From Callipepla californica brunnescens (lineage: Eukaryota; Chordata; Aves; Galliformes; Odontophoridae), in NCBI GenBank assembly GCA_023055505.1, contig JALIRH010000004.1, positions 22,563,368-22,627,367 of the forward strand: a DNA stretch of 64,000 bases. Reading direction: 5' to 3'. Each line of letters begins with the position of its first letter. Within the stretch, counting starts at the first letter, position 1. Position numbers and translations under genes: made by a program. The notes under the pieces are model-generated. The model made no database searches and was not told the origin of the DNA. It worked only from the letters and a program-made list of their open reading frames with translations. Shown here one piece after another: positions 12,501-24,280 of the stretch.

Positions 12501-13841
12501 GATGTCCCATATGATGTAATGGCATAATACCTGGCTTATTCGTTCAGCCCCACCAAACAATGACTGCCAGGAAAACAGCCTACTTCTGTCGTTCCTAACA
12601 AAATATAGTTAGCTTTTAAACACATAGCCTTCTCTTTACTTTGTCTAACTGCTTCTTTTTGGAGCAGATCTTTGTAGTATCTCTTGGTTTATGTCAGCTG
12701 CAGCCCTCCCCCTGAGAGCAACTTGCTTCTTAGAGCATTTTAAAGTTGGAGCATTTCCCAAGTACTTCCAGATCTAACTTGATTCTTTTTCCTGGCAGCC
12801 TGCACTTCAGGACAAGGCACCCGCCTGCAAGGTAGGGTACTGTTTTTAGCTTTGTCTCTGAAAAACCTGTCTTCTCTGTTATTGCTGAGAGTCACCTAAG
12901 ATACCTTTATAGATTAAATCAATACTCTTCTGGTGAGTGATAAACCTGGAAGAGAGAAATTCTATCTCCCTGTGCAAACATGGTCAAAACCACCATATAA
13001 ATAAGCTGATAATGGACCTAAAAGTCAGCAACATAACAGTAAATGAGCAAGTTCTTACCTCCCTGACAGAAGTGCATGTCCCTCTGCTGGAGTACCACTA
13101 CGCAAGCAGCTGGGTGGGCACTGGGAATATACAAGGGTTTTGAAGTGGGAGGCTGACATACAGCAGCCAGAGATGGATAAAGATGATCAAAGAGGGAGGA
13201 AGAGTTCTGGAGAATCCAGAAGAATGAATCTGGTACAAACAGATTTCTCTAGTGTCAGTACATTTTGTGAGATGTTGCTCATTCATTTGTGGAGATCTGA
13301 CCAAGACCAATTTGGATGGCCACTCTCTTCCAAAGGGGTACCTCTGTGGAGTGACAATGCAGAGGCTGGGGCAAAGAGAAGAAGCAGGAACATCTTAAAG
13401 TATTATAAAAAAGCTAATTGATTCCCTGTTGGAAAAACAGTAATCATGACTCTGGTTTCCACCAAACTCTGGAGGAAAATTTAAAAATATATCATTTTCT
13501 TTTCTTTTTTCCTTTTTTTTTAAGGGACACATGCCATGTTCACAGCCCCTGCCACAGTATTAAAAAGTGAGCTTCTCACTGGATGATTACTCTCTGCCCA
13601 ACGGGACACAATCACACCTGTGAACTTGCCTGTGACTGCATATGTGATGGGAGGTACTATACAAAATGAGAACCAATGGTTAAATGAATAAAGCACTGAA
13701 CTGGATCATGCAACATATGGAATCAATTTCTGTTTCTAGTACAGACTTCTATGTACCACTAGGAGAGTTCTTTTGACTCTTGCTATATTGTATCTGAGTG
13801 AAATGACAGTAACACCTCCTCATCACGCATTAATTCTTTTC
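9533..13841. other. Unique non-coding DNA
   Basis: No gene is supported across this 4.3 kb. Noted items are an (AAC)n tract at 11625-11644 (entered separately) and a strong acceptor-like TTCTTTTTCCTGGCAG ending at 12798, only 33 bases before an AAG/GTAGGG donor-like site (12832). The overlapping minus-strand frames at 11996-12387 are Phe/Leu/Ser/Cys-rich and shift frame freely, as expected of non-coding sequence. Confidence 0.55.
11625..11644 (+). repeat. (AAC)n microsatellite
   Basis: About six to seven AAC units followed by an A run. It has the same motif and orientation as the tracts at 4.5, 18.0, 46.8 and 52.4 kb. Confidence 0.9.
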
Positions 13842-13870
13842 CACAAAGAGAAAATTCATTTCTCTTTGTG
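13842..13870. repeat. Perfect 12-bp inverted repeat (hairpin)
   Basis: CACAAAGAGAAA at 13842-13853 is the exact reverse complement of TTTCTCTTTGTG at 13859-13870, with a 5-base loop (ATTCA). It could form a compact DNA cruciform or, if transcribed, an RNA hairpin. The stem is shorter than that of a microRNA precursor and pairing does not continue outwards. Confidence 0.85.
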
Positions 13871-16552
13871 AAGTACTCAGTTTTGCACTAGCGAAACAAA
13901 CATGGCAAAGACAAGAGTGACTGCAGTTGCACAGCCTAAGCAGCCTCAGCAAGTCCCCTGTAGGATTCTGATACTCAGTTGTGCAGAGTGTGAACTGAAT
14001 GGGACTATTTAGGCCAAAGAACTCTAATGGAGAATGTGGCCTTGCACAGCTTCTACAGTGCTGTAAACCGTACTTTCAGTGATTTAAGCTTTCATGGATT
14101 TTAAATGATTAAGCAAAAGCATTGCAGTGCACCTTCAAGTGGCCCTTAATAAATAGGTTTTACTTTAGAAAAAGGTTTCTTACTGAGTCTACCAGGAAAT
14201 ATTTGCATGTGAAATGAAGACATTTGAATGAAAACAGGTTTGTTTATTTTAGAAGGCACTGCAGCCACCCACTGCAGGGCAGGGTTTCCAGCACACCAGA
14301 ACTGGATGCCAAGGAGCTTCAGGAAGGGAAACAAGAAACAGAACGGGAAATCGAGCAGTTTAGCTTCTTTTCACACTAATCGCCAAAAGTGGGCAGCACT
14401 ACTAAAATAATACCGTGTAAGATCTTCCCTTAACCCAGAAAGCTTACTGTTTATTTCCTACTCCAGTGCCCATGCACAGAAATCCTGAAGCACTGGAGGA
14501 AATAACATTAACCCTGTATTTATCCAGAAAGATAAAAGTAAAAAGTACTCTTCATGAACAGAGTTAGTAGGTTTAGGACCAAAAAGAGGATGTTATATTC
14601 TTACTGTAGAATATCTTATCGTTTCTTTTTTTTTTTTTTTTTTTTTCCCTGAGGTGAAAAATACGTGTTTTGTGCAGAACCAGCATCAATGCAGCAATTA
14701 AGGCAACACCACAGAATTGCCTTGTACAAAAAGCTACATCACCTTTCTAAATAAAATATAGGCAGAAGGCATATGAAAATGCCCACTGGATCCTTAATGA
14801 GTATGAGGAGATGAAACCCTGGTTTAACATCTCATCTAACAGAGGATGAGATGTGTGCTGATGTGTTAAAATCCTTCCGGGGAAGTATTTAGGTTCCAAG
14901 TCAAGAAGAAACATCACCATCTCCTGAGTCATCAGCATTACTTCCTGCCTTTCTGTATGCATGTTCGTAGGAAATCTTTCATCTAATATTTTTCAAAGCC
15001 CAATCCCACTTGGCTAGCAAGCTCAGGCAAAATCCAGCCAACAACAGTATAGGCACAACAAGTTTCAACAAAAATATTTGTTGCAAGAACACTCTTTGAT
15101 TCATTTGCCCTCCTTGGCTGAACCTTGACTACACCCATCCTGATGCACACTCACAACGCAGTTGCCATGTCAGGATCCAAGTTGAATTTCTGCACTCCTT
15201 AGTTACTCCTTCTGGCTTTGAAAACTATCCAGGTGGCTGCACAAGGGGCTACAGAAATTACAGGGGGATACGAGTTGGTGAGAGGACTTGCCTGAGAAGC
15301 AAAGAAAGGGGAGATACCCACACTCTGCCAGCCCATCCCCATCCGATCTGCCCACAATGTGCTGTTGTAAAGAGCCTGCAGTAAAGCAGGGGATTTGGCA
15401 CCGATGTGGTGTGGAATAGTCATCAGATATTTAAAACAGAGCTGAGAGAACAAAGAAGGGCTTTGTAGTGCAAGGCAGCACTGAAAACCCTGAGCCTCAG
15501 CCAGCCAGCTTGCATGGAGTGTTTGCTAATGTACACAGTGGAGTGCATTCCTCTCATTTGATTACATGACAGTTTTATATACCAGGTATGTGCAGAAGGT
15601 TTTTCTTAACCCTTTCAGTCCTACACAATTAGTAAATCTAAAAGAGATAAGCGTTTCTGCCGTTTTGTACGTGCATGCAACTTCAGTCATGGAGGGCTGA
15701 GAATGTGTTGTGGCCAAATGGGTTTGGACGTATATGCTTCAAGTACTCTTATCTACGTTGCTGCAACAGCAGAAGCAATTAAACATGAAAGAATTACAAA
15801 ACTAGTTCGGTCCTCATTGATGCTGTAGTTTTATGTATTTCCCTTGATTTAAGTGGTAATTATAAAAAGATTTATTTCAAAAATTATCATTCACTCTCCA
15901 TATTGTAAAATGAAGGATGCAGAGACTGCTCTTACAGTCTCTGCTTGTTAGACATTGGAGAAGGCAGACAAGAACCCCCTGTTAGCTAATGCCACTTTCT
16001 ACAGTGCACTGTACTATGCAGTTTGTACAGCACAGTGAGAATAGGACATGCCCTTCTTGGTGTATATCTTGCAAGATCCATCGCTAAAAAGAGTTGTGTA
16101 TAACCAGGCAGTGCTTTAAGCAGGCAAAAAGACCTCTCGTTTGTATAACGTGTGGTGTACAGATCTGGCGCAGGACCAAGGCATAAATTTACAGGGTTTT
16201 GGATGCTTTTGTGGCAAGTGGCTGATAAGGGCAAAGCAGTCTTACTTTCCTGTTCTGCTAACGCACAAAGTAAATTTCTTAGCCGTAATTATAATAACAC
16301 ACAATTACATTTTCAGAAAATCTGCTATAGTGTCTTTCAAAGACTCAAAGCTGTAAAGCTGTTAAGTTGTACAGTTAAAAGACTAACTTCTGTTAATTAA
16401 AAAAATGACAGACACTGAAAGAGACGACTGTGCTTAAAATCCTCAACAGCTACAAAGTTGCCTGTATTTTTAATATTGCTAACTCATAGACCAATAATTA
16501 AGCCACAGAACCTCTGCAAAGCATTTAACTAGGAATTATTTTCCTGCTTAGC
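13871..16552. other. Unique non-coding DNA
   Basis: No gene is supported. A 21-base T run lies at 14626-14646. Opposed frames of about 60 codons at 14146-14410 and an 84-codon minus frame at 15199-15453 have no motifs. I see no repeat family or structured RNA. Confidence 0.6.
14626..14646 (-). repeat. T21 homopolymer
   Basis: Twenty-one uninterrupted T residues on the plus strand. No retroposon body is recognisable on either side. Confidence 0.9.
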
Positions 16553-16695
16553 CATCCAAGGAAACAGCCAGGAGATGAAAGCTAAAACATCTTGCCCAAC
16601 ATCTTCATGCCAGAGGTAGGATTAGAATTCAGGAGTTCTGGGTTCCCGCTCTCACACTCCAAGTATGTGTTCTTACTCCTATATTCCTAAGCATA
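16553..16695 (-). mobile_element. MIR-like SINE relic, minus strand
   Basis: Read on the plus strand, the segment follows the reverse complement of the MIR SINE layout. An AAGGAAACAGCCAGGAGATG block corresponds to the family's 'gaggaaactgaggc' block. Next comes a CATCTTGCCCAACATC block ('acttgcccaaggtc'), then a GGATTAGAATTCAGGAGTTC block ('gggattcgaacccagg'), then a remnant of 'ctcttaaccacta' near 16669-16690. MIR/CORE-SINE copies are ancient and inactive in amniotes and persist as scattered relics in birds. The match is from memory of the consensus layout, not from a database search. Confidence 0.65.
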
Positions 16696-17890
16696 GTCTA
16701 ACCCACAGGCAGAGAGAAAGTGTTTGGGGTGGTAATTTGTAATAAAGTGGACAGAGAGAAAAGAAGGTGGAGAAGAGTGCAAGTTATTGCAGTGGTGGAT
16801 AAGCGTACACATAAGCTGGTGCATGATGAGTGAGAAGTGAGCTAGAATAAAGGCATTGACCTAAGCTTCCATAAGGCTCTCACAGTCACAGTGAGTGTGA
16901 ATTCAGAGTTGCTCTCAGAACGGATTGGAGTACATAAAGGACAAGAGAATAGTGATGAGAGTAGCTAGGTGTTTCTGTGCATCCCAGCAGGTAGAGTCTT
17001 GCTGGAATATTTGTACATGCTTGAGTTTGTAAAGAAGAGAATCATCTCCCAGAACAGAAAACTGATGACTAGATACCACAAGCAGATTAACCAGAAGACT
17101 CAGATCTTCTGTTCCCAAGTTAACACTATTTTCAACTATTTAATTAATGACAGAAAAATCAATATTTTGGCAGAACTAACTTCCAAAAGGAATGCATTTT
17201 TTGAAGTTTTCGCCTAAATTCTGATAGCTCTTTTAAACTGTTGCTAGTTGTGAGATCCTTCTTTGGAAACCAGAAGAGAACGCTGCTTTTCTAGGGGTAC
17301 AAAGGAATGGGACGCAGCATGGAGGTTCCTATGAGACAGTCAAATGTTTCATAAAATGCAGTGCAAATGATACATTCAGACAAGTATCAGTGTTCTGTTT
17401 CTGGAACCAGGTGTTATTCTTAATTACTTTTTCTACGGCTAGACTGTGTAACTTGGAAATAATGTGACAGCTTAGAAAGAGAAATATTTTCTGTTATGGA
17501 AATTTGTCTTAAACCATGAGGAAAGGGGCAGGAAGTACTCAGATTATAGGACTTCTCGGCAGCCTTTAGCTCTAATGATCACAAGATGCGGCTGTCTCAG
17601 TTTAACGCTTGTCTGTATGTGAATGTAAAAAAACTCGACTTGTCTCACATTCCTTTTCCTCCCATGATAACAGGAGACACTTCTGCAACCACAGAGCCCC
17701 ACAGTCTTCCCCATACCATTAGATAAGTATAAATGTGCGAGACACAGCACCCTTGGATGCCAGGAGAGTATTTGTGACACCTATCTATATATTGTCTTCA
17801 CTTCACAAAATGATAGCACTACTTCCCATCCAACTAAATTCCTGAGCACAAATAAAGGGTGAAGATAAACCCTGTTGCTTAGTCAAACAG

Positions 17891-17909
17891 AAAAAAAAAA
17901 AAAAAAAAA
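17891..17909 (+). repeat. A19 homopolymer
   Basis: Nineteen consecutive A residues in otherwise unique DNA; no upstream element is recognised. Confidence 0.9.
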
Positions 17910-18046
17910 GATACAGACAATGCTGGCAGAAGAGGTGAAATTTTAGCCACGCTAGCAGTTATCATGCCATACCGAAAGAACAGGCTGCTGTAACACAGAA
18001 CGTCAAGGTCTCTCCTCATGCCCCCCCAATGCAGGATACAGCATAC

Positions 18047-18063
18047 TACAACAACAACAACAA
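18047..18063 (+). repeat. (AAC)n microsatellite
   Basis: About five ACA/AAC units; one of the five same-orientation AAC tracts in this window. Confidence 0.85.
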
Positions 18064-19489
18064 AAGTTGATCTAGATAGTGACTCTTACAAAACGTGGCC
18101 CCATTCAAGGCCATGCACGTGTGAGTGACCAACTCTGAGGACTGGGATACAGTGCAACCTGCACCTTTTTGGCCACAAACTTTTCTTTTTGTAGTCACTG
18201 CACTTGGGAGGGCTTAAAGAGGTTAGAATTTATGTCCCATGCAGCGCCTTGTTAACTAAACAACAAACTCAGTTCCCCCAGCACAACTGACTGTGCAGAT
18301 TACCTGGTCATCTCAAGACCTTCAGATCTTTTCAAGGAGATGAATGTAAGAAATTTGACACGTGAAAAGGATGAATGTTCAGAACTGCCTTAGGAAAAGG
18401 TCTAACGGTGGCCATAAATCTCAGTGTCTTCAGGAAAGTTCACTCTTCAGGTAAATGCACTCCTGTACAGCGCATTTTAAACAATAATAAACTTAGAAGA
18501 CATGGATCTGTACACACTACTATGTCAAAAAAGAAAGCAGAAATTTGAACAAGAATTGAAGCTGATTATTAAAACAGTGTGCTTTATATTAAGGTGATGA
18601 AGGCCAGAAAGAAAAACTAAGCCAGAAAAAAAAGATAGTCGCTTAAAAAAATGTTACTGTATCAAGTTACAAGTATTGTGAGTGCCTGAAATTAGCAAAC
18701 ACAGCAGTTTTCTTTTAACATCACACGTGGCCTACACAACACCTAATCCTGCCAAAAACATCCCTGGTTGTGCAGCAGTAAAGTAATGAATGAGCAGTGC
18801 TGGGAATGGCATTGGTTAAACTCTACATGGGAATCAGCAGAGGGAACACATAACACTGTGGCTTTCTAAGTTCTACAAAATAATGGAAATGGCATCATTT
18901 TCCTCCCTCTTCATGGAGTAATGGAGCAGTAGATAAACTGTGCAAAACCACGGCTAAATATTTAGAACCCACAACGAAAAAGTCCTTTGAACAGATACAG
19001 TTATTTTGCTTACAGGCTGGGAAGGAAGAGAGAGACAGAGGGTTTGTTATTGTTATTTCTATTTTTAAATACGTACTAGATGCTTGGATATTATATGGAT
19101 AGGGGCTCTGCGAACACCAAAAGGAAAAGTAGGTATTTTTTCCATCAAATTCTTAAGCCGTTTTAGTGGGCATCAGGGCATCAACCTTTAGCTGTGCTTT
19201 TTCCAATCAAGACATCTGGAAATGTCTCAAAACTGTTTCAAAAAACAATGGAAATAATGCAATATAAAATACAACCTTCTGCCCATAAGGAGATATGATA
19301 AGTATCTGGAATTCCCACAGATTTCTTCTAAAACGAATATGTTCACTACCTGTACCTTGCCCACTGTCAAATGATTATCACTTTTCACTTTAAGAATGCT
19401 CGGAGATGGTTTTCTGACCTTAAAATATAAGATACAGGCTGACAGGGAAATATATTCTGAAGTTTGTAAAGGGTTTCAAATTCACTAAG

Positions 19490-19625
19490 TTATTACATTA
19501 TTTAATACTCTGTAATTCAGTTTCCCCACGTGTAAAATATTTAATTTTATATCACATTTACTCAGAAGGACTACTGTGAGGCTAAAGAATGTTTTAAAAA
19601 TACTTAAAGAAGACTAAAATGTATG
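19490..19625 (+). mobile_element. MIR-like SINE relic, plus strand
   Basis: CTCTGTAATTCAGTTTCCCC followed by a GTGTAAAAT block matches the well-known MIR core ('ctctgtgcctcagtttcccc...tgtaaaat'). About 50 bases later comes CTACTGTGAGGCTAAAGAAT and then an A-rich block, matching the MIR 3' portion ('gttgtgaggattaaatgag ... taaagtgctt'). The order and spacing of the two blocks make chance unlikely. The copy is heavily diverged and non-functional as a mobile element. Confidence 0.65.
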
Positions 19626-22600
19626 GGAAAATTGCAATTTGAAACACAAGTAAAATCAAAAAGGGAAATGTGAAATACGCAGGTTATCTCTACATACTCT
19701 AAGGTTATCTCTACATACCAGGACAGAGACTGACAGTATATCATACACACAAATCTTGGGTCCCCAAACTTCTAGCTCCTTTTGAGCATATGCTAGGTTT
19801 TGCAACTGAAAAATCATAAAAATGAGTTAATTAATTGCACTGCACAACCCAGAAAGAAGATTTGATACATTCTCCACAGCATTTTTCATTGCTGGCCACC
19901 AGCTTCAACACCTCACAGCTTATGTCTCAGTGATGAGGCAAGGCACCTGGAATTTGAAGTCTTCACTGATTTTGGATCCAATCTACTGTCCAGAACACGT
20001 GTTAAATTTCTGCAGCAGATGAGGATTGGGAATTCAAAAAATGAAGCACATTTTTAAGATATGTGCTGCTGTCACTGAAATTAGCTTTACTCAGAAATCA
20101 AGTCTGAGTAAGTCCTACCACTTTGCATTTCAGTCGCTTTCAGTGAAGGATCTTTTCACTCACATTAGCTAACTGAGGTCTTAAACAACATTTGGGATTG
20201 TATCACTGATCCTGTTTCATGGCTCACTACAACAGAACATACAGCAAGTTAGATGATTTTCAGGTTTATATAAAAAATTGAGAAACAAAGCTGGGATGGG
20301 GATCTGGGTGGGAGTCCTACCTCCCACCCTGACACCACTGCCAACCCTTACCCAGTGCTCCAGTGCTAGCTTATCTTGTCTGACCCAGTAATCACAAAAG
20401 GAAGAAAGGATTTTTCACTAGGAATTTGGAGTATTTTCTCATTATTACTAACCAGCATGACCAGGAAAAGAGCCCTGATGCAATCTGCAGACCTAGTTTC
20501 TCACTCCCCCACTAGAACGACCTGAATATGATGCATGGGCCACAAGCCCTGCTAAGAAGGGAGGGAGAACTTGCAAAAACAGATCTTGTCTGTTGAGTCT
20601 GGTGACCTGCCTTCGGCACTGCCTGGTAATTCAGGGTTCAGAGAAAAGCAAATAAACAAAATGGCTCCTGACTTTGGTGCAGGAGTGGGGGGAGTGGCTT
20701 CCCTTCATCCACCACCAGTTTTTTCCAGGGAGAACTCTGCCTCCCATCTTGTTCCTGAAGCTAAAAGCAGAAAACAGAGCATCATTTGATATCTTGAGGA
20801 TGGACAAGTGTGCTGTGGGAGGAGGATGGTGGCCTGGGGGAGGTCAGCAGGCGGAGGCTTAACGCGCTTCTCAGCACTGCACTCGGTGCGTGGTATTGAT
20901 TACTGCCCTCAACAAAAGCCACTCATCAGAGGGGGATTTTCTGCTTTCCTCTCACGGTCACCCTCGACATTAAAGATGCAGCCAAGGGGCCTTGTCCTAG
21001 AGCAGGCACAGCAGGAATAATCCCACAAGGTCAGAAGAGAAGGGCAGAGGCCGAAGGGCAGGGAAGGTCAGCACCAGGCATGCACAACTTGGAGTCACTG
21101 GAGCGGGCAAAAGGTCTCCTTCTTGGTCCCACAAGCCCTCCTGCTGGAAACTTAAGCCCCACTTCGGGAGACCCAGGGAACAGGCTCTCGGCAACCTGGA
21201 GTAATGGACAGCTGACAGCGTCTGTGCTGGGGTCGGCGAGCAGGGGGAGGAAAGAACCCTGTGCTCCATACCCACAGATGTGGCCATGCTGCGTTCAGTT
21301 TGCAACAGTGGTGTCTCAGCAGGTTTGTGGTTTCTTGTGCAATGAGAAGTTGCCCTTAGATAGCGAGCAAGGATATTCCAGCCAAAGCAGTACAAGGGAA
21401 GTGAAAATACTGTTGCTGAAGGCATGTGTGCATCTTTTCCAGCACAGATATAAAATGATGCAAAGTTACAATACAAAGTTTTGCAAGCCCTCAGAAATCT
21501 TCAGCAATGTCCCTTGTTCTGCCACAGACTAATTCAGCTTAATTCCTCTTTCACGCCTATCACAAGTCAGAGTGGATCTGCGAAGTTAATGGCGTTGCAC
21601 CCCTCGGCAACAGTCAAAGGAGACAGCCAGACCCACTGTGTGACTCTGGCTCCCAATCCTGTTGTTTCTCCAGTGGCAATACAGACAGTCACATATGGTG
21701 GATGCGCTTCTTCCCCTGCTTCCAGCCCTGCTGTGAGCTTGAGAAAGCTCTGTAAGAATGAGGGGAAGAGGGATCCTAAAGTCCATACACAAACCAGAGC
21801 CTCAAATGAGAGTCACTGATACATTCTTTCATCTCCTATTTGATGCAATCTAGTCTCCTTTCTCTGTCACTGATTTTCTTGCTCTTTCTTGATCTTCTTG
21901 TTCAGCACAAATAACTACAGAACTGATTTTTTTCCATCAGTTTGCAGAGGTCAAATACAAAGTAAATTCAGCCCCCACTTCCCCTGTCATCCACCTCTTC
22001 TACCTGGATGCTTGTTTGTCCTCATCACACACCCTGCTGTACAGTCTCTTTTCTACACTTGGGTGAGACTTAGGTCATGGTAAGAGCTCCAAGTCTTCCT
22101 TACAGTTCCTGTATAACTCAGCCATTGCTTGTAACTGAGCACAAGACAGAGAAGGGATGCCGCGTTTCATCTGAACTTAGTTTGATATTCCCAGTATGAG
22201 AGGCCAGGCAGAAGGGAACATAGGTTTGTGTTACCAGATCCTGCCAATATTCAGTTCCCAGCAAATCTCATTCAGAAGAAAGCTAAAAAAGTGAGTATAC
22301 CTAGCCAGTTGTAAAATGGGAGGAGACAGAAAGATTCCTCTTTTTCCTTCCTTGACAGGGCAGCCAAAGACACGCTATTACACTGAGAACTTTTCTGCCA
22401 TAAATTTAAGCCTCTTTTTTTTTCCCCATCTGATCTTACTTATCTCACCATGGTTTCTGGCTAATAGCGGGGAAATAAGAATTTAATTTAGATATGATGT
22501 TTGGATCTGTAAGCAAACTTTCTTAGAAAACAGAGTCGTTTGGTTTTGTGTGTGTTTTGATTTAACCCATTGTTATGCCATGTGTATTCCATTTGAAATC

Positions 22601-24230
22601 TGAACACTTCTGACTCTCCCAAAAGTTAGAGGTCTGGGTCCGTCATTTCATCTTTAGCAGAAGAAGAAACAGAAAGGAAATAAAAATAAGAAGGCAGGGC
22701 AAAGAAGCAAACTGACTGCACAGGATCCAAAAGCTGCAAAGGCTGAAAGAGGAAAATACCTGGTACTACCTTTTCCTCCAAATGTGCACATGCACTGCTT
22801 ATTTTGGGCACAAGTGGCTTAGGATCTGAAGACATTTGCTGGCATGTTTTTAGTCACCATGCTTTTTAATTACTGCATTTTGTTGAAGTGAGGTCACAGT
22901 GTTTTACCTTTTCCTCCCATGCTGAGACTATTTGCTATGTCAATTTGTGTAGCTTAGAAAAATATATGCACATCCTCTGAGCTGAGGCTGGCACCATAAA
23001 GCAAGGTCGATTTTGGCTCCATCCACTTGGCAGTTGGTGAAGGCGGACACAACTGCATACAGGTTGAGAGGGCCTACAGAGTGCCTTTGCTGTGTTGAGG
23101 GAATTCCCAGCAGACACCTCTCCCTGGCTAATGGGATGTGGGGCAACTTTGACCTCAAATGTGCCCCACCAACATCCACCCCTCAATCCTCTCACAGTTA
23201 TCCCACTATGGAGGGCAAGAGGGATCCTGGGCTGTTCTCTCCTGTGCAATTTCAGGGAAAGGACATGGGTCTGGCACTCTGTGCCATCACAGCACCATGA
23301 GCCAAGCCTGCCACCCTTGTCATTTCTGTCATTCCAGCCTCCACTTCAGAGTGGCTCTGCATGAGTGCTCAAAGCTGCACTTCTTGACCTTACCTTTCTT
23401 TTCAGTTCTCCTCATCCTCTGCACATATAAGTCCACTATGTCAACAGCAGTTCAAGTGCAAGGAGGAATTTCAAGAGAGGGAGGACACTGATATGCACCC
23501 AGCCCAAGACACATCTGCTGAGCTCTAGAACCTTGAGCCAGCTGGCCTCAACAAGGCAGAGGAGGAAGGAGTCAAATGCCAACACACTGCCCATATTTTA
23601 TATCAGGGGAAAAAAGCCTTTCATGTGACAACACAAGGTAATACCTCCTGCTTCCACACAGCCAGTGCCACTGTCCAGCTTCGATCAGTGCCTTGACTAG
23701 GATGTTCAAGGTTGAGTGCATGCTTAGCCCTCAGCTACTCAGCCCCTCCAGTCAGTCTTGGAAGTAAAGAAAAAGCTGGACACATCCATTTATACTGTTC
23801 TGCTGCTTTCCACAGTCTGAATTTGACAGCCATCTGTAGCTTCTCCCAGAACTGAGCAGCTCTCTTGTTCCTGACGTCAGCTGTGAATCTAGTGTTGCTG
23901 TTGCCTCCATGTGAGCCTTCTGAGGCTGTACTCTTGCCCTCTGAGCCTGGGACTGGCTATGGACACACCTAACAGTGCTGAGTAAGGGGCTTCCAAGCTG
24001 GAGACCCAGCAGCTCAAGAAGGGAGCTGGACTGCTGCAGTAACAACGTTGTTCAGATCTCTAACCCCTCTGACTACATGAAATCACCATGGTGAAGACAT
24101 CTGGTAAAAAGGTAGCACTTTTGTAAAATACCTCCCAGCCTCAGCAAGCATTAATGATGCCCAAACTCTTTGGAAGGTTCACCCATGGGTCCACATGTTC
24201 TACAGCTATGTGCCACACCATAGTCCCTTT

Positions 24231-24232
<2 letters not shown>
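19626..24232. other. Unique non-coding DNA with opposed frames near 21 kb
   Basis: No gene is supported. A short tandem repeat sits at 19681-19718 (separate entry). Between 20.5 and 21.8 kb the sequence is less AT-rich. Frames of 159 codons (minus, 20997-21476) and 150 codons (plus, 21080-21532) overlap each other there. Neither shows domains, and at most one could be coding, so both are treated as chance. The same applies to the overlapping frames at 22935-23491. Confidence 0.55.
19681..19718 (+). repeat. 21-bp tandem duplication
   Basis: AGGTTATCTCTACATAC occurs at 19681-19697 and again, unchanged, at 19702-19718, giving a 21-base unit in two copies. It is a local replication-slippage product. 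Confidence 0.9.

Positions 24233-24279
<47 letters not shown>
24233..24279 (-). repeat. T47 homopolymer
   Basis: Forty-seven uninterrupted T residues, by far the longest mononucleotide run in the window. If it is the poly(A) tail of a minus-strand retroposed transcript, the body should lie at higher coordinates. The adjacent 24280-24613 has no AATAAA on the minus strand next to the tail and no recognisable protein, so a retrocopy is not supported. It may also be affected by homopolymer miscounting. Confidence 0.9.

Positions 24280-24280
<1 letters not shown>

Larger units (their letters stand above)
16696..19489. other. Unique non-coding DNA
   Basis: No gene is supported. A 19-base A run lies at 17891-17909 and an (AAC)n tract at 18047-18063 (entered separately). 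The frames at 16915-17217 and 17544-17780 show no family motifs. Confidence 0.6.

Noticed and set aside
12799..12831. 33-base micro-exon between a strong acceptor and a GTAGGG donor
   Set aside because: Too short to trust without transcript support, and the donor is weak.
20997..21532. Opposed 159- and 150-codon frames
   Set aside because: Both strands are open over the same GC-richer DNA and neither shows a recognisable family; mutual shadows of low stop density.
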